Source of the DNA: Domibacillus robiginosus
Lineage (GTDB): Bacteria; Bacillota; Bacilli; Bacillales; Domibacillaceae
DNA: 64,000 bases
NCBI RefSeq assembly: GCF_000966195.1
Contig: NZ_LAHL01000013.1
Coordinates: 62,001-126,000 of the forward strand
Direction of reading: 5' to 3'
In this document: one piece after another, positions 16,260 through 25,040 of the stretch
Layout: each line of letters starts with the position of its first letter
Position numbering within the stretch: position 1 is the first letter of the stretch
The notes under the pieces: model-generated
What the model was told of the DNA's origin: nothing
What the model saw: only the letters and a program-made list of their open reading frames with translations
Database searches by the model: none
Translations under genes and position numbers: made by a program

Positions 16260-17888
16260 TTACCATTCGCCGTTAAAAAACGCTTCTCCAGCGGAAGGTG
16301 TTGTATATTTATTGTTTTCGCCGTTCTGCCAAAACCGTTTACCATCTGCATTTTCATACAAAAACTTAAATGAATATGAACGGTCTGCTGCAAGATTTAC
16401 GGAACCGCTCCAGCTGCCATCCGTATTTTTAGTCAGCTCATATTTATACTGGTCCGGATGCCAGCGGCCGATTTCTCCACGGTTCCCAATCACATATACA
16501 TGCTTGGCATCTTCTGGAACTTTTGAGACTGTAAAAGTCACTGGCATTTGTGTTAGAGCCAGCTTATCAACCATCATATGGAATTCTTTTGTAGGATTGC
16601 CTGTTACATTATCAAACAAATAATTCATGCGAAGCAATGTAAAACCATCAAACCCGTAATTAAATGTCATTTCAGCAGAATTGTCAAAACCCCATTCATT
16701 ATTAATCATTGCCAGTGCATTTTCCCCGTTTAAAGAAATGCCCCGCTCATTTGCCAGTGTGGCGATTTGGGTTACGAGCGTTTTAGGAGCGCTGTAGTAC
16801 GGCGCAGCCTGGGCGTTCGCATCATCCATCTCTAAGCATGTAAATGTCAGGGCCAGGTTCGCTTCCTTCACCTTGTCCAGCAAACGCTCATAACTGTAAT
16901 AGCCCGTACTGTATTCAGCTGCATGCGGCATTTCTGGATCATTCATTTTCCAATGAACGCCTGAAATTTTCACGCCGATCGGTACGTCAAATACCCGGTC
17001 GAACTGCTTATGGGCGGCTTTTGAGATAGAAGCCATATGGGTTTCAAGAGCACCCTGATACCAGTTCATAAAATCCTGCCCATATGCTGTATTATACGCC
17101 TGTCCGCTTGTGAAAAATGTATCTCCCGAGGCTGGAGACTGAATATCGCTCCATTTTTTATAGCTTGTACCCCAGGCTGCATTCAGCTTCTTAATATTTT
17201 TGTATTTTTTTTGCATTGCTTCTTGAAAGCTTTTCTTGGCTCCTTCTGTATAAGCCTGCAGCTGCCCGCGCTCAGGCCATTTCCAGTTGTCTGCAAATTG
17301 ATAAGACGGATACCGAAGTTCGCCGGCCGGTCCGCCGCTCAAGTATATTTTAACAATCAAGTCTTCCTCATCGGCAAACTGCTTCGCAAAAGCACGGTAA
17401 AATTCCTCATACTGTTTAGCCGTCCCTTTCCACCATGGGGCCAGCGCTTCTTTATTTACGTAACCGCTTTCACTTTTGAATGCCATATTTTCAGCGCTGT
17501 CTTTTTTCCACAGCCATGACGGAATAGGATAATTGCAATCATCCCCGACATTGCCTCCGCATTGATGAGTGGACATAATTGGCACCCACTTTAACCCGGA
17601 CGCTTCGACAGTCTGTGCGTATTTCTCATAGTAGGACCAGTCGAATTGGTTATCTCCTTCACCTTCTACCATTCCCCACCAAATGTCCGTGGTTAGTGCA
17701 TAAACACCGTTTTCCTTCATTGTCTTAAGTTTTTCTTCAAATGCTTCCCAGTCGGTAATTTCGGTTAACGGTGCCATTACATAAAGCTTGTACTCTTTCT
17801 GTACATCCGCTTGAGCCGGCTGTATGCCCAGAACCCCAGAAACAAACAATACATTGAACAGCATCCATCCATACAACACTTTCTTCAT
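16260..17888 (-). CDS. secreted beta-amylase (GH14) with starch-binding domain
   Basis: Exo-acting enzyme that releases maltose from starch; secreted, 542 residues. A signal peptide (about 1-27, ending QPAQA) precedes a GH14 barrel (about 33-440). The catalytic acid Glu190 is in GGPAGELRYPSY and the base Glu389 in SLNGENALA. VYALTTDIWWGMVE and STHQCGGNVGD are further GH14 signatures. A CBM20 starch-binding domain follows (about 445-542; VPEDAKHVYVIGN, GEIGRWHPDQ). The layout equals that of Bacillus cereus beta-amylase. A sigma-A promoter and a perfect palindromic cre box lie upstream, so glucose repression through CcpA is expected. Confidence 0.97.
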   Translation of the reverse strand: MKKVLYGWMLFNVLFVSGVLGIQPAQADVQKEYKLYVMAPLTEITDWEAFEEKLKTMKENGVYALTTDIWWGMVEGEGDNQFDWSYYEKYAQTVEASGLKWVPIMSTHQCGGNVGDDCNYPIPSWLWKKDSAENMAFKSESGYVNKEALAPWWKGTAKQYEEFYRAFAKQFADEEDLIVKIYLSGGPAGELRYPSYQFADNWKWPERGQLQAYTEGAKKSFQEAMQKKYKNIKKLNAAWGTSYKKWSDIQSPASGDTFFTSGQAYNTAYGQDFMNWYQGALETHMASISKAAHKQFDRVFDVPIGVKISGVHWKMNDPEMPHAAEYSTGYYSYERLLDKVKEANLALTFTCLEMDDANAQAAPYYSAPKTLVTQIATLANERGISLNGENALAMINNEWGFDNSAEMTFNYGFDGFTLLRMNYLFDNVTGNPTKEFHMMVDKLALTQMPVTFTVSKVPEDAKHVYVIGNRGEIGRWHPDQYKYELTKNTDGSWSGSVNLAADRSYSFKFLYENADGKRFWQNGENNKYTTPSAGEAFFNGEW

Positions 17889-17911
17889 TTAACACAACCC
17901 CCTTCGTTTTG

Positions 17912-17925
17912 TGCAAACGTTTGCA
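17912..17925 (-). promoter_or_regulatory. CcpA cre box of the beta-amylase gene
   Basis: TGCAAACGTTTGCA is a perfect 14-bp palindrome and fits the cre consensus TGWAARCGYTWNCW. It lies 24-37 bases upstream of the ATG and about 45 bases downstream of the promoter -10, a position where CcpA blocks elongating polymerase. Confidence 0.85.
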
Positions 17926-17940
17926 TTTTGGAGCAAAAAA

Positions 17941-17988
17941 AGAAGCTCATTCCTTCCTTTCAAAGAAAGTATAGTAAATGAACTTCTA
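17941..17988 (-). terminator. possible long-loop terminator of the MFS gene, overlapping a promoter
   Basis: On the minus strand AGAAGTTCATT and AATGAGCTTCT pair over 11 bases with one G-T, enclose about 26 bases, and are followed by seven T. It lies about 43 bp beyond the MFS stop codon. The beta-amylase -10 box is in the loop. Confidence 0.5.
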
Positions 17989-17997
17989 TTCAGTCAA
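17968..17997 (-). promoter_or_regulatory. sigma-A promoter of the beta-amylase gene
   Basis: Minus-strand TTGACT (17997-17992) and TATACT (17973-17968) are 18 bases apart. The -10 lies inside the loop of a hairpin that may terminate the upstream MFS transcript. Confidence 0.7.
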
Positions 17998-18030
17998 TCC
18001 TGTTTTCAAAAATGAATCTTTATAGCTAGA

Positions 18031-19254
18031 TTAAGAGAGCGCTCTTTGCTCCATATCTGCGTTCTTTGATTTTCTGACGACTTTTCCATATCGATAGTAA
18101 ACAAACGCTGCGGATACAAAGCCGATCACAGCTAAAAAAGCATCAAAAATAAAAATAATTGCGATGTTGCCGGTTTCGGATAAAAGTCCAGTCACGAGCG
18201 GCATGACAATAGCTGCCAGTCCTCCTGCTGTTGCGACAATGCCGGTAACGGTGCCTTTTTTCTGCCAGAAAAGCTCTGTCATAATGGTAATCGCCAGCTG
18301 GAAAATACCCGCTGTCGAAAAGCCGATAAAAAAAGCTGTTATAACGGCGACCGCTGGAATTTTCACCGTTAAAATCGTTGTGATCGCAATAAAGGTTATA
18401 ATCGGGTAAACAACAATCACAGTAACCGGACGTACTATTTTTTTCAACAAAATAGATAATAAGAGAACTGAAATAAGCGCCCCGATGCTGTAGTAGCTCA
18501 ACAATTTCACCGCACTGTCTGCGGCCATTCCGAGCACTTCCTCCCCGAAGCTTGGCAGCCAGATTTGCGCGACTGTAAACAATCCTGTCGACGTAAACCC
18601 GATGATTACAAGCGCAATTCCTTCACGTGAAAATTTCGGTTCTGATAAAAACTTCGACTTTCCGGCATTCTCGGCTGCCTGGCTGGCCACAATAGCCCGG
18701 TGATTCGGAAATGTAACGGTCATGAGAAACAGCATATTTACAAAGAAAATAGCTGCCGGCACAAAAAACGCATAGCTGTATGATGCGCCTTGATTGGCAA
18801 AAAACAAAATCATAAATGGAAGCAGTGCCGCCCCGAGAGAGATAAACGCCTTCACCATTACATTGGCAGAGCCACTCGAACGCGGAAAAATTTCCACCAG
18901 GCCAGGATACGAGCCTGCATCCATGGCTGAGTTTGCGACTCCTGCTAAAAGCGCAAACATAAAGGCTACTTCATAAACGGGCGACAGTGGAATGCCGACA
19001 AGAAAAATCCCCATCGCCAGCGCCGCAAAAATCACAAGCGGCTTCCGCCCAAACCGGTCCGAAAGATGGCCGGATAATGCGTAAGTAAGCAGCTTGCCGA
19101 TCCCGATTGCACTGATAATATAGCTGATCCCCGCCTTGTCTGTATCCCATTGCTCAGATAAGGAGGTCATATTAGACGAGAGAATAATATTGACCATGCC
19201 AAGCAACAAATAATTTACATACAAGCCGGAAGCAGCTTTTGTATATGGATTCAT
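18031..19254 (-). CDS. MFS transporter
   Basis: Twelve-helix major facilitator of 407 residues in the cytoplasmic membrane. The family loop motif between helices 2 and 3 is SDRFGRKPLVI, and the second half is a clear structural repeat of the first. Substrate is not evident from the sequence; the gene lies between a starch-degrading enzyme and a phosphate-binding-like protein but on its own transcript. The ATG at 19254 follows AAGGGTGG at a 5-base spacing; a GTG at 19263 overlaps that ribosome site. Confidence 0.85.
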   Translation of the reverse strand: MNPYTKAASGLYVNYLLLGMVNIILSSNMTSLSEQWDTDKAGISYIISAIGIGKLLTYALSGHLSDRFGRKPLVIFAALAMGIFLVGIPLSPVYEVAFMFALLAGVANSAMDAGSYPGLVEIFPRSSGSANVMVKAFISLGAALLPFMILFFANQGASYSYAFFVPAAIFFVNMLFLMTVTFPNHRAIVASQAAENAGKSKFLSEPKFSREGIALVIIGFTSTGLFTVAQIWLPSFGEEVLGMAADSAVKLLSYYSIGALISVLLLSILLKKIVRPVTVIVVYPIITFIAITTILTVKIPAVAVITAFFIGFSTAGIFQLAITIMTELFWQKKGTVTGIVATAGGLAAIVMPLVTGLLSETGNIAIIFIFDAFLAVIGFVSAAFVYYRYGKVVRKSKNADMEQRALS

Positions 19255-19468
19255 CTTAACCACCCTTCTTTCTACAAACTTTTTTCATTATAACAAATAT
19301 TTCAATTTCCTGTTTTTCTAACCTCTGTCTTACTTTACATCCCTATTGCTGCTAAAACACAAATAGTGTATTATTACACTAAATGAATTTATTTTTATCA
19401 AAAGTGAAAATATACGAAATGCAAAATGATAGGATGTTAGATGTATTAAAATGAAAGGGTAAATACGG

Positions 19469-20893
19469 ATGAATACAAACAAAGGGGCTTTTTATTTTAT
19501 TAATTATGGATTGGTTCCATTTTCACTTGCTTTTTTTGCTGCTGGAGGACTTTTGATTTTTGAGCAGTTAACAGTGGTTTGTGGTGCCGTCTTTACAATT
19601 GGCGGTTTTGCTGCCGGCATATGTTCAGGCAAAAAAGCAATCGTCAGGCCGCTGGACACCTTTCTTTATCCGCTTCTCTACACACTTGGATTATGGGCAG
19701 CGTGTATGATCATAAGCGAAGGCTTTTACGGAGCCGATGCATGGTCCCTGTTTGCTCTGCTGCATCTTCCGCTTGGGCCTGCATACTTTTTCTCTTCGCT
19801 TTATGGAATTGGCTATTTATTTATTCTGATTCCTGTACTGTATGAACTCGCTTTTTTTATGGGTTTTTTGGTCAGAAATCGAAAGCTGAATATTCAAGCT
19901 GTGAAAAAAACGGTTCTGACAGCAGCAGCGATCGTCATGTTTGCCGGAACAGGCTTGTTTATTACATGGGAGCGTGCTAAAACGGTCCTTCCTTCTCATG
20001 GATTTGAGTATGAAGGAGGCAATTCGAGTACAGATTTAACTCCTTATAACGTGACCAATCCAGACAACATTCTTCCCAAACTGAATGAAAAGTCTTCCTT
20101 TTGGATCGATAAGCGGCAGAATATGCTTGTACTCGACGGTGCAGAAGCGGCGTTTCCTGTTTACTCTGCTTTTGCACAGGCCGTTTATAAAAACGCCAAT
20201 CAAAACAGCAATTTTATTACGTTTACCAATACAATCCATGCCTATGAACGGCTGCTTCAAGGGGAGGCAGATATTTATTTTGGTGCCGAACCGTCTAAAG
20301 CTCAGCTGAAAATGGCCAGTGATGCCGGGGTCGAGTTAATAATGACTCCGATTGGCAAAGAGGCGTTTGTGTTTTTTGTTAATCAGCACAATCCGGTTCA
20401 AAACCTTTCGACCGAACAAATTCAATCCATTTACAGCGGTAAGACGAGAAACTGGAAAGAAGCAGGCGGAAACAGCCAGCATATTCTTGCTTTTCAACGC
20501 CCTGAAAATTCGGGGAGCCAGACGTGGCTGCAGAAAATCATGGCGGGCAAACCGCTTATGACTCCTGTAAAAGAAGAGGTGCCAGAAGGGATGGGCGGCA
20601 TTTTAGAAGAAGTCGCTGACTACCGCAATTACAAAGGAGCAATTGGCTTTTCTTTTCGTTTTTTTGCTTCCGGCATGCAAAGCTACGAGCAGCTTCGCTT
20701 TTTGTCCATTGATGGTGTCGCACCTGCTCCACAAAATATAGCAAATGGAAGCTATCCTTTTACCGCTACTCTTTACGCTATCACGCTAAAAGAAAATAAA
20801 AAACCGTCCGTTGCTCCTTTTCTCCAGTGGATGCAAAGTGAGCAGGGACAGCAATTGATTGAGGAGACCGGCTATGTGAAAATCAATCAATAA
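19469..20893 (+). CDS. membrane-anchored PstS-like phosphate-binding protein
   Basis: The 474-residue protein has about five membrane helices in residues 10-165 and then an extracytoplasmic PstS-like periplasmic-binding domain (about 195-474). The phosphate-loop-type motif RPENSGSQTW and the LSTEQIQSIYSGKTRNWKE segment are typical of phosphate-binding PstS-2 domains. No ABC permease or ATPase is nearby, so it may act as a sensor or storage binder rather than a transport subunit; that is inference. The ATG at 19469 has AAAGGG upstream. Its stop codon is separated from the stop of the converging GGDEF gene by a single base. Confidence 0.75.
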   Translation: MNTNKGAFYFINYGLVPFSLAFFAAGGLLIFEQLTVVCGAVFTIGGFAAGICSGKKAIVRPLDTFLYPLLYTLGLWAACMIISEGFYGADAWSLFALLHLPLGPAYFFSSLYGIGYLFILIPVLYELAFFMGFLVRNRKLNIQAVKKTVLTAAAIVMFAGTGLFITWERAKTVLPSHGFEYEGGNSSTDLTPYNVTNPDNILPKLNEKSSFWIDKRQNMLVLDGAEAAFPVYSAFAQAVYKNANQNSNFITFTNTIHAYERLLQGEADIYFGAEPSKAQLKMASDAGVELIMTPIGKEAFVFFVNQHNPVQNLSTEQIQSIYSGKTRNWKEAGGNSQHILAFQRPENSGSQTWLQKIMAGKPLMTPVKEEVPEGMGGILEEVADYRNYKGAIGFSFRFFASGMQSYEQLRFLSIDGVAPAPQNIANGSYPFTATLYAITLKENKKPSVAPFLQWMQSEQGQQLIEETGYVKINQ

Positions 20894-20894
20894 G

Positions 20895-21995
20895 TTAAGA
20901 GCAGGCTGCTGCCGGCTCTGCACAGATGGTTCGGTTGCGGCCAGCCTGCTTCGCTTCATAAAGTGCATGGTCCGCTTTTTTCAGCAGCTGGTCGGAGGCA
21001 AACTCAACCGAGGAAGCCAGTCCTGCTGAAAACGTAACGGACACCTGGACGTTATTCACAAAGACCGGCTGGCGGGCAATTATCTCACGGATTCGTTCAA
21101 TGGCCAACAGCGCATTTTCTTTCGTGCAGTCAGGCAGAATCACAACAAACTCTTCTCCTCCATACCTGGCTATAATATCGATACTACGCAAATTATTTAG
21201 CAGTCTTCCGCTCACTGCCTTCAGCACGCAGTCACCGACAATGTGTCCATATGTGTCATTTACCTGCTTAAAGTGATCGATATCAATAAAAACCAAAACA
21301 AATGGCTTTTTTCCTCGCTTTCCGTCAGAAAACTGCTGGAAATAAGCCATAAACGCCCGGCGATTATACAGCTTCGTCAATGGATCTCTTCTGGCCGACT
21401 CAAGTAAGTGCTGCTTGGACAGGAACTCGCGGCGCAGATCGCTAATCATCCAAACAATTAAAAAGCTTAGCAGGAGGCTCGTTGGCAAAGCAATCGGTGT
21501 TATTTCAACTAAATATATACGCGCGGGTGTCACACCCAAAAAAGCAATAAATAAAACATTTACACTATTTAAGAACAAAACCGTCCAAATCACTTTTTTT
21601 CGTGAAGTCCATTTTGAAAACATAATATGCAGCACAGCACCTGCTGCCGAAACAGCTATTACCGTCCAAAAGCCTGAGACAGCTGCTTCGCTTACACCAA
21701 AAGATAACCGGGCCAGTCCAATGCCCAATCCAGCCAGTAAAATAAGCCTCTTTTTCTGCATAAGCAATACCGCTACAATAATCGGCACAAATCGAAGATC
21801 AAAAATAACCTGATCATCTAATTGAATGCCAAGCAACATGGAAGCCCATCCCGAAAAAATGACCATTGCCAAAAGAAGAGCGTTTTTCAGCTTTGTTCCG
21901 GCGCTTACTAAAAATTGTTTGTACAACAAGCCTGCCATCGTAATGATGGCCATTAATATTGATGCGTTCGTGATAAATTCTTTCATATTCATCAT
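20895..21995 (-). CDS. membrane GGDEF diguanylate cyclase
   Basis: Predicted cyclic di-GMP synthase of 366 residues. Five or six membrane helices occupy about 1-185 and resemble the 5TM-5TMR_LYT sensor module (DLRFVPIIVAVLL). The GGDEF domain (about 200-360) starts at DPLTKLYNRRAF and carries the signature as GGEEF (ARYGGEEFVVILPD), an accepted active variant. The ATG at 21995 is one of three closely spaced ATGs; GATGGGGA lies upstream. No terminator is visible between this gene and the converging PstS-like gene. Confidence 0.88.
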   Translation of the reverse strand: MMNMKEFITNASILMAIITMAGLLYKQFLVSAGTKLKNALLLAMVIFSGWASMLLGIQLDDQVIFDLRFVPIIVAVLLMQKKRLILLAGLGIGLARLSFGVSEAAVSGFWTVIAVSAAGAVLHIMFSKWTSRKKVIWTVLFLNSVNVLFIAFLGVTPARIYLVEITPIALPTSLLLSFLIVWMISDLRREFLSKQHLLESARRDPLTKLYNRRAFMAYFQQFSDGKRGKKPFVLVFIDIDHFKQVNDTYGHIVGDCVLKAVSGRLLNNLRSIDIIARYGGEEFVVILPDCTKENALLAIERIREIIARQPVFVNNVQVSVTFSAGLASSVEFASDQLLKKADHALYEAKQAGRNRTICAEPAAACS

Positions 21996-22212
21996 ACCGT
22001 TTCCCCATCTTTCTTTGTGTCATTGCTGTAAGTGCTTTTTAAACGGTTTGTGATGCCTCTGCCGTCTCTTCTGATTACAAACTGCTCTTTTTATAAGAGG
22101 CTTCTTTGACAGTCCAAACAAATGATTCTTTAGAATCGATATATTAGTCCTGACTCTACATATTCCTCTGTCTTATACCCTTTTTTCAGTTATTTAGTAC
22201 TATTAAACATAA

Positions 22213-22245
22213 AAAAGACACCTGGCATGTGCGCAGGTGTCTTTC
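22213..22245 (-). terminator. terminator of the YciI-like gene
   Basis: AAAGACACCTG / CAGGTGTCTTT stem with a 9-base loop and T-run on the minus strand, a few bases beyond the stop. The stretch 21996-22212 shows nothing else I recognise. Confidence 0.85.
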
Positions 22246-22247
22246 TT

Positions 22248-22505
22248 TTAATTTTTTATCCATTCTTTTAATTCAAGGCGGCGTACTTGATGGGTAACAG
22301 CCGGATCATTTTCGGCCAGCTGGAGTGCTTCTTCATATGTATCGGCTACGTATACGACCATCCCACCGGATCCGTCAGCAAAAGGTCCTTTTGCAAACAC
22401 TTTATTTTCTTTTTCAAGCTCCGCCAAATAATCAAGGTGAAGCGGGCGTACTTCCTTGTTTTTCTCTGGATCGATCATGTGCAACAGGGCTGCGTAATAA
22501 GCCAT
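22248..22505 (-). CDS. YciI-like protein
   Basis: Small cytosolic protein of 85 residues with the YCII (ferredoxin-like dimer) pattern: MAYYAALLHMIDPEKN at the start, RPLHLDYLAELE with the conserved His, GPFADGSGGMVVYVADT with the conserved Asp, and AENDPAV near the end. YciI proteins resemble muconolactone isomerases and chlorite-dismutase-fold proteins, but their reaction is mostly unknown. The ATG at 22505 follows a GAGG ribosome site. It is a single gene with its own terminator. Confidence 0.8.
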   Translation of the reverse strand: MAYYAALLHMIDPEKNKEVRPLHLDYLAELEKENKVFAKGPFADGSGGMVVYVADTYEEALQLAENDPAVTHQVRRLELKEWIKN

Positions 22506-22661
22506 CTTTATTCCTCCATTCGGTTCTGAATACTCTGTCAGTATAGCAGAAAAAAGAAAATAGAGCTGTTACGAATGTAAGATTTTTCGCTCTGGTGCTT
22601 TACATGGTTTCTCTCCGCCAGTATTGAGCAAATTTAAAACATAGCTGTGACTTCGAGGAAT

Positions 22662-22934
22662 CTATTGAATACTACTGGAGCTGGTGCGCAGGACTGATTT
22701 TAAGCATGACAGAGCCGATGCACAAATGTAAGATACGTCTGACAACACGAAAGATATTTTTGGATTTAATTCATGTACAGATCGGCCAATTATTAACTTG
22801 AATGAGTTACCGAAAATTTCATGACTATTTTTGATAGCACACAACACAATAGCATTTTCATCCGTTACAATAATATTATCATTGGGTGCATGCACAAGCT
22901 CAAGTTCGAGATGTGTACGGTCCATCGCAATCAC
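22662..22934 (-). pseudogene. remnant of a PAS-domain regulator
   Basis: An open frame of 90 residues with a weak start. Residues about 17-55 (NDNIIVTDENAIVL, HEIFGNSFKLIIGRSVHEL) match the first half of PAS domains that head sigma-54-type activators (pattern: DGIIVxDxxGIVLxVN...IGRSVxEL). The usual NAA/NKAYEEI segment is altered and everything after about residue 60 is not recognisable, and no activator domain follows. It looks like the decayed start of such a regulator. The flanking stretches 22506-22661 and 22935-22989 hold nothing else clear. Confidence 0.4.
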
Positions 22935-22989
22935 TGCTCACTTTTTGTTTGAAAATGGAGCGACTACGGAAGAAATGGATGAATAACAA

Positions 22990-23886
22990 ATGGATATTAA
23001 ACACCTACAGTATTTTATCGAGGTTTCAAATTTCAATAGCTTTTCAAAAGCCGCTGATCACTTGTTTATCACGCAGCCGACGATCAGTAAAATGATTAAA
23101 AATCTGGAAGCGGAGCTTGGCGTGGAACTGTTTGACCGTTCCCGCAAAAAGCTGATACTCACCGATGCGGGCAACATTTTATTGGAGCAGGCAAAGCTCG
23201 TCAGCAAAGCATTTCATAACCTGGAAACCGAGCTCGATAATCTACTGGAGCTGAAAACCGGACACATTCGAATCGGCCTGCCGCCCATTTTTGATGCGCA
23301 CTTTTTTTTAAAGGTCGTCGGATTGTTTCACGAAAAGCACCCTGGCATTACATTTCAGCTGAAAGAAGAGGGGTCAAAATCTATTGAAGAGGCCGTGGAG
23401 CAAAACGAGCTGGATGTCGGAGTGGTTGTCCTCCCCACACAAAATGAGCTTTTTGATCATTTTGCTTTCATGGAAGAAGATTTAATGCTGATCCTGCCAA
23501 TATCCCACCCTCTTGCCGGACGTGCGGAAATTGACCTGGCATCACTTTCATCTGAATCCTTTATTTTATTTAATAAAGACTTTGCGTTGAACGATCGGAT
23601 CATTTCCTCCTGCAACGATGCCGGATTTCAGCCCCGCGTGATTTCGGAAAGCTCGCAATGGTCATTTATTGAAGAAATGGTTGCTTCAAAGCTTGGCATT
23701 TCTCTTCTTCCAGAAAGCATATGCCGGCATTTGAGCGATCACGTTTGTACAGTGAGAGTAGTAAACCCATCGATCAGTTGGAATTTGGCTATTATTTGGA
23801 GAAAAAATCAATATTTATCCTATGCGGCCAAGGAATGGCTTTCATTTACCAAGAAAGAGCTTTCAAAAGCGGCTTCTTCCCATTGA
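22990..23886 (+). CDS. LysR-family transcriptional regulator
   Basis: DNA-binding regulator of 298 residues. The helix-turn-helix is at about 1-60 (HLQYFIEVSNFNSFSKAADH, TQPTISKMIKNLE) and the periplasmic-binding-like effector domain is at about 88-290. It resembles the CidR/YwbI group, which controls holin-like cidAB in response to acetate, but no cidAB lies beside it here, so the target is unknown. The ribosome site is weak (GAAGAAATGG). The gene ends in a terminator that overlaps its stop codon. Confidence 0.85.
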   Translation: MDIKHLQYFIEVSNFNSFSKAADHLFITQPTISKMIKNLEAELGVELFDRSRKKLILTDAGNILLEQAKLVSKAFHNLETELDNLLELKTGHIRIGLPPIFDAHFFLKVVGLFHEKHPGITFQLKEEGSKSIEEAVEQNELDVGVVVLPTQNELFDHFAFMEEDLMLILPISHPLAGRAEIDLASLSSESFILFNKDFALNDRIISSCNDAGFQPRVISESSQWSFIEEMVASKLGISLLPESICRHLSDHVCTVRVVNPSISWNLAIIWRKNQYLSYAAKEWLSFTKKELSKAASSH

Positions 23887-23898
23887 AGCTGCTTTTTT
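23867..23898 (+). terminator. terminator of the LysR gene
   Basis: AGCGGCTTC / GAAGCTGCT stem with one G-T pair, 8-base loop and a T6 tail; the loop contains part of the stop codon. Confidence 0.75.
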
Positions 23899-24031
23899 CA
23901 TGCCTTTTGTTTATGAATGAAAACATTTACATAGACAAAAGCTATACTACAAATGAAAAAGAACCATTTTACTTACATTGTAAACGGGCGTACACTGAGA
24001 GCGTGATTCCAACATGGAAGGATTGAAAATC

Positions 24032-24562
24032 ATGAGCGCAGTAAAAGAAGCGATCAAAACACGTGAAAGCCGCATTGTACACACTGACCAGGTATTATCA
24101 TGCGATTTAAATAATTATCAAACGTTATTCGGCGGCGTGCTGATGAAAAAAATCGACAGTGCTGCCTGCCTATCTGCAAGACGCCATTCTCGCGTAAAGC
24201 AATGCGTAACTGCTTCAACCGATTCGATTGACTTTTTAGATTCCATTCGCGAAACCGATTCGGTTTGCGTTGAATCGTTTGTCACTTACACAGGACGGAC
24301 ATCAATGGAAGTATTCTGTAAAGTAATTGCCGAAGATATCGGCACAGGCGAACGCCGTATTGCAGCCACTGCTTTTTTAACCTTTGTAGCCATTGGCGAA
24401 GACAAAAAACCAGTTGAAGTACCGGATGTTATTCCCGAAACCGAGGAAGAAAAGTTTTTGTTCGAAACAGCAAAAGACCGTGCGGAAATGCGTAAAATCC
24501 GCAGAACAAAAAGCAAAGAACTCGCAGAATATATGACGCTAAAAAAACCCTGGGACAGATAA
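24032..24562 (+). CDS. acyl-CoA thioesterase (hotdog fold)
   Basis: Hydrolyses acyl-CoA to free acid and CoA; cytosolic, 176 residues. The hotdog signature includes NNYQTLFGGVLMKKIDSAA (conserved Asn and Asp), VTASTDSIDFLDSI and VESFVTYTGRTSMEVF. It is similar to YkhA and other YciA/BACH-type enzymes. The ATG at 24032 follows GGAAGGA; an upstream in-frame ATG at 24014 overlaps that site. It is followed 13 bp later by a small gene of unknown function, probably on the same transcript. Confidence 0.88.
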   Translation: MSAVKEAIKTRESRIVHTDQVLSCDLNNYQTLFGGVLMKKIDSAACLSARRHSRVKQCVTASTDSIDFLDSIRETDSVCVESFVTYTGRTSMEVFCKVIAEDIGTGERRIAATAFLTFVAIGEDKKPVEVPDVIPETEEEKFLFETAKDRAEMRKIRRTKSKELAEYMTLKKPWDR

Positions 24563-24575
24563 AGGAGGAATGAGA

Positions 24576-24950
24576 ATGATTACGACATTACGCAGCATTG
24601 ATGAACTAAAAGAAGCGAAAAAAGCTCTTGCTGACTTGCAGGATTCTTATCCTATCCTTTGTGAAAAATTTGTTCATGTGGCCGGCCTGACACGTTCATT
24701 ACAGCTGAAATATCAGTATATGGGCTGCTTGATTATGGATGAGAATTCTGATGACTGCCTTCCGAACATCCCATACAGTTCTGTTCTTCGTCTTTATAAA
24801 AGAGAGGTTAAGATGTTGAAAAATGATGAGCATATTGGAGCTTTGAAAGAGCTTTTCCAGTCATTCAAAGAAACCGGCTACGCAAAAATCAGCTTGCTTG
24901 CGCTGGGCCGTTCACCTGAATCCCTTATCGGCGCATCAAGTATAAAATAA
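24576..24950 (+). CDS. uncharacterised protein downstream of the thioesterase
   Basis: A 124-residue soluble protein that I do not recognise. It is mostly helical by composition, with LRSIDELKEAKKALADLQ at the start, a Cys-containing middle (YQYMGCLIMDENSDDC) and KRELVK-like charged helices later; the end is hydrophobic (YAKISLLALGRSPESLIGA). The start at 24576 has AAAGGAGG 7 bases upstream; the first ATG at 24570 is too close. It probably shares a transcript with the thioesterase, which ends 13 bp before it, and has a strong terminator. Confidence 0.7.
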   Translation: MITTLRSIDELKEAKKALADLQDSYPILCEKFVHVAGLTRSLQLKYQYMGCLIMDENSDDCLPNIPYSSVLRLYKREVKMLKNDEHIGALKELFQSFKETGYAKISLLALGRSPESLIGASSIK

Positions 24951-24954
24951 CCTG

Positions 24955-24980
24955 AACCAGGAGTCCCCTCCTGGTTTTTT
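24955..24980 (+). terminator. terminator of the thioesterase operon
   Basis: A perfect 9-bp stem AACCAGGAG / CTCCTGGTT with a TCCC loop and T6 tail, 4 bases beyond the stop. Confidence 0.9.
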
Positions 24981-25012
24981 GTTTTTCAGCAGGCTTGTAT
25001 GCAAAAAGAAAA

Positions 25013-25040
25013 AAGAACCTCCTTTTTATGAGAGATTCTT
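25013..25040 (-). terminator. outer terminator hairpin left of repeat copy 2
   Basis: AAGAAcCTC...GAGaTTCTT hairpin with an A-run on its left, so it terminates minus-strand transcripts. It matches 26 of 28 bases of the hairpin at 25293-25320. Confidence 0.75.

Noticed and set aside
23960-23985. TTACATTGTAA palindrome upstream of the thioesterase as an operator
   Set aside because: An 11-bp palindrome in AT-rich DNA is weak evidence and no matching regulator is nearby.
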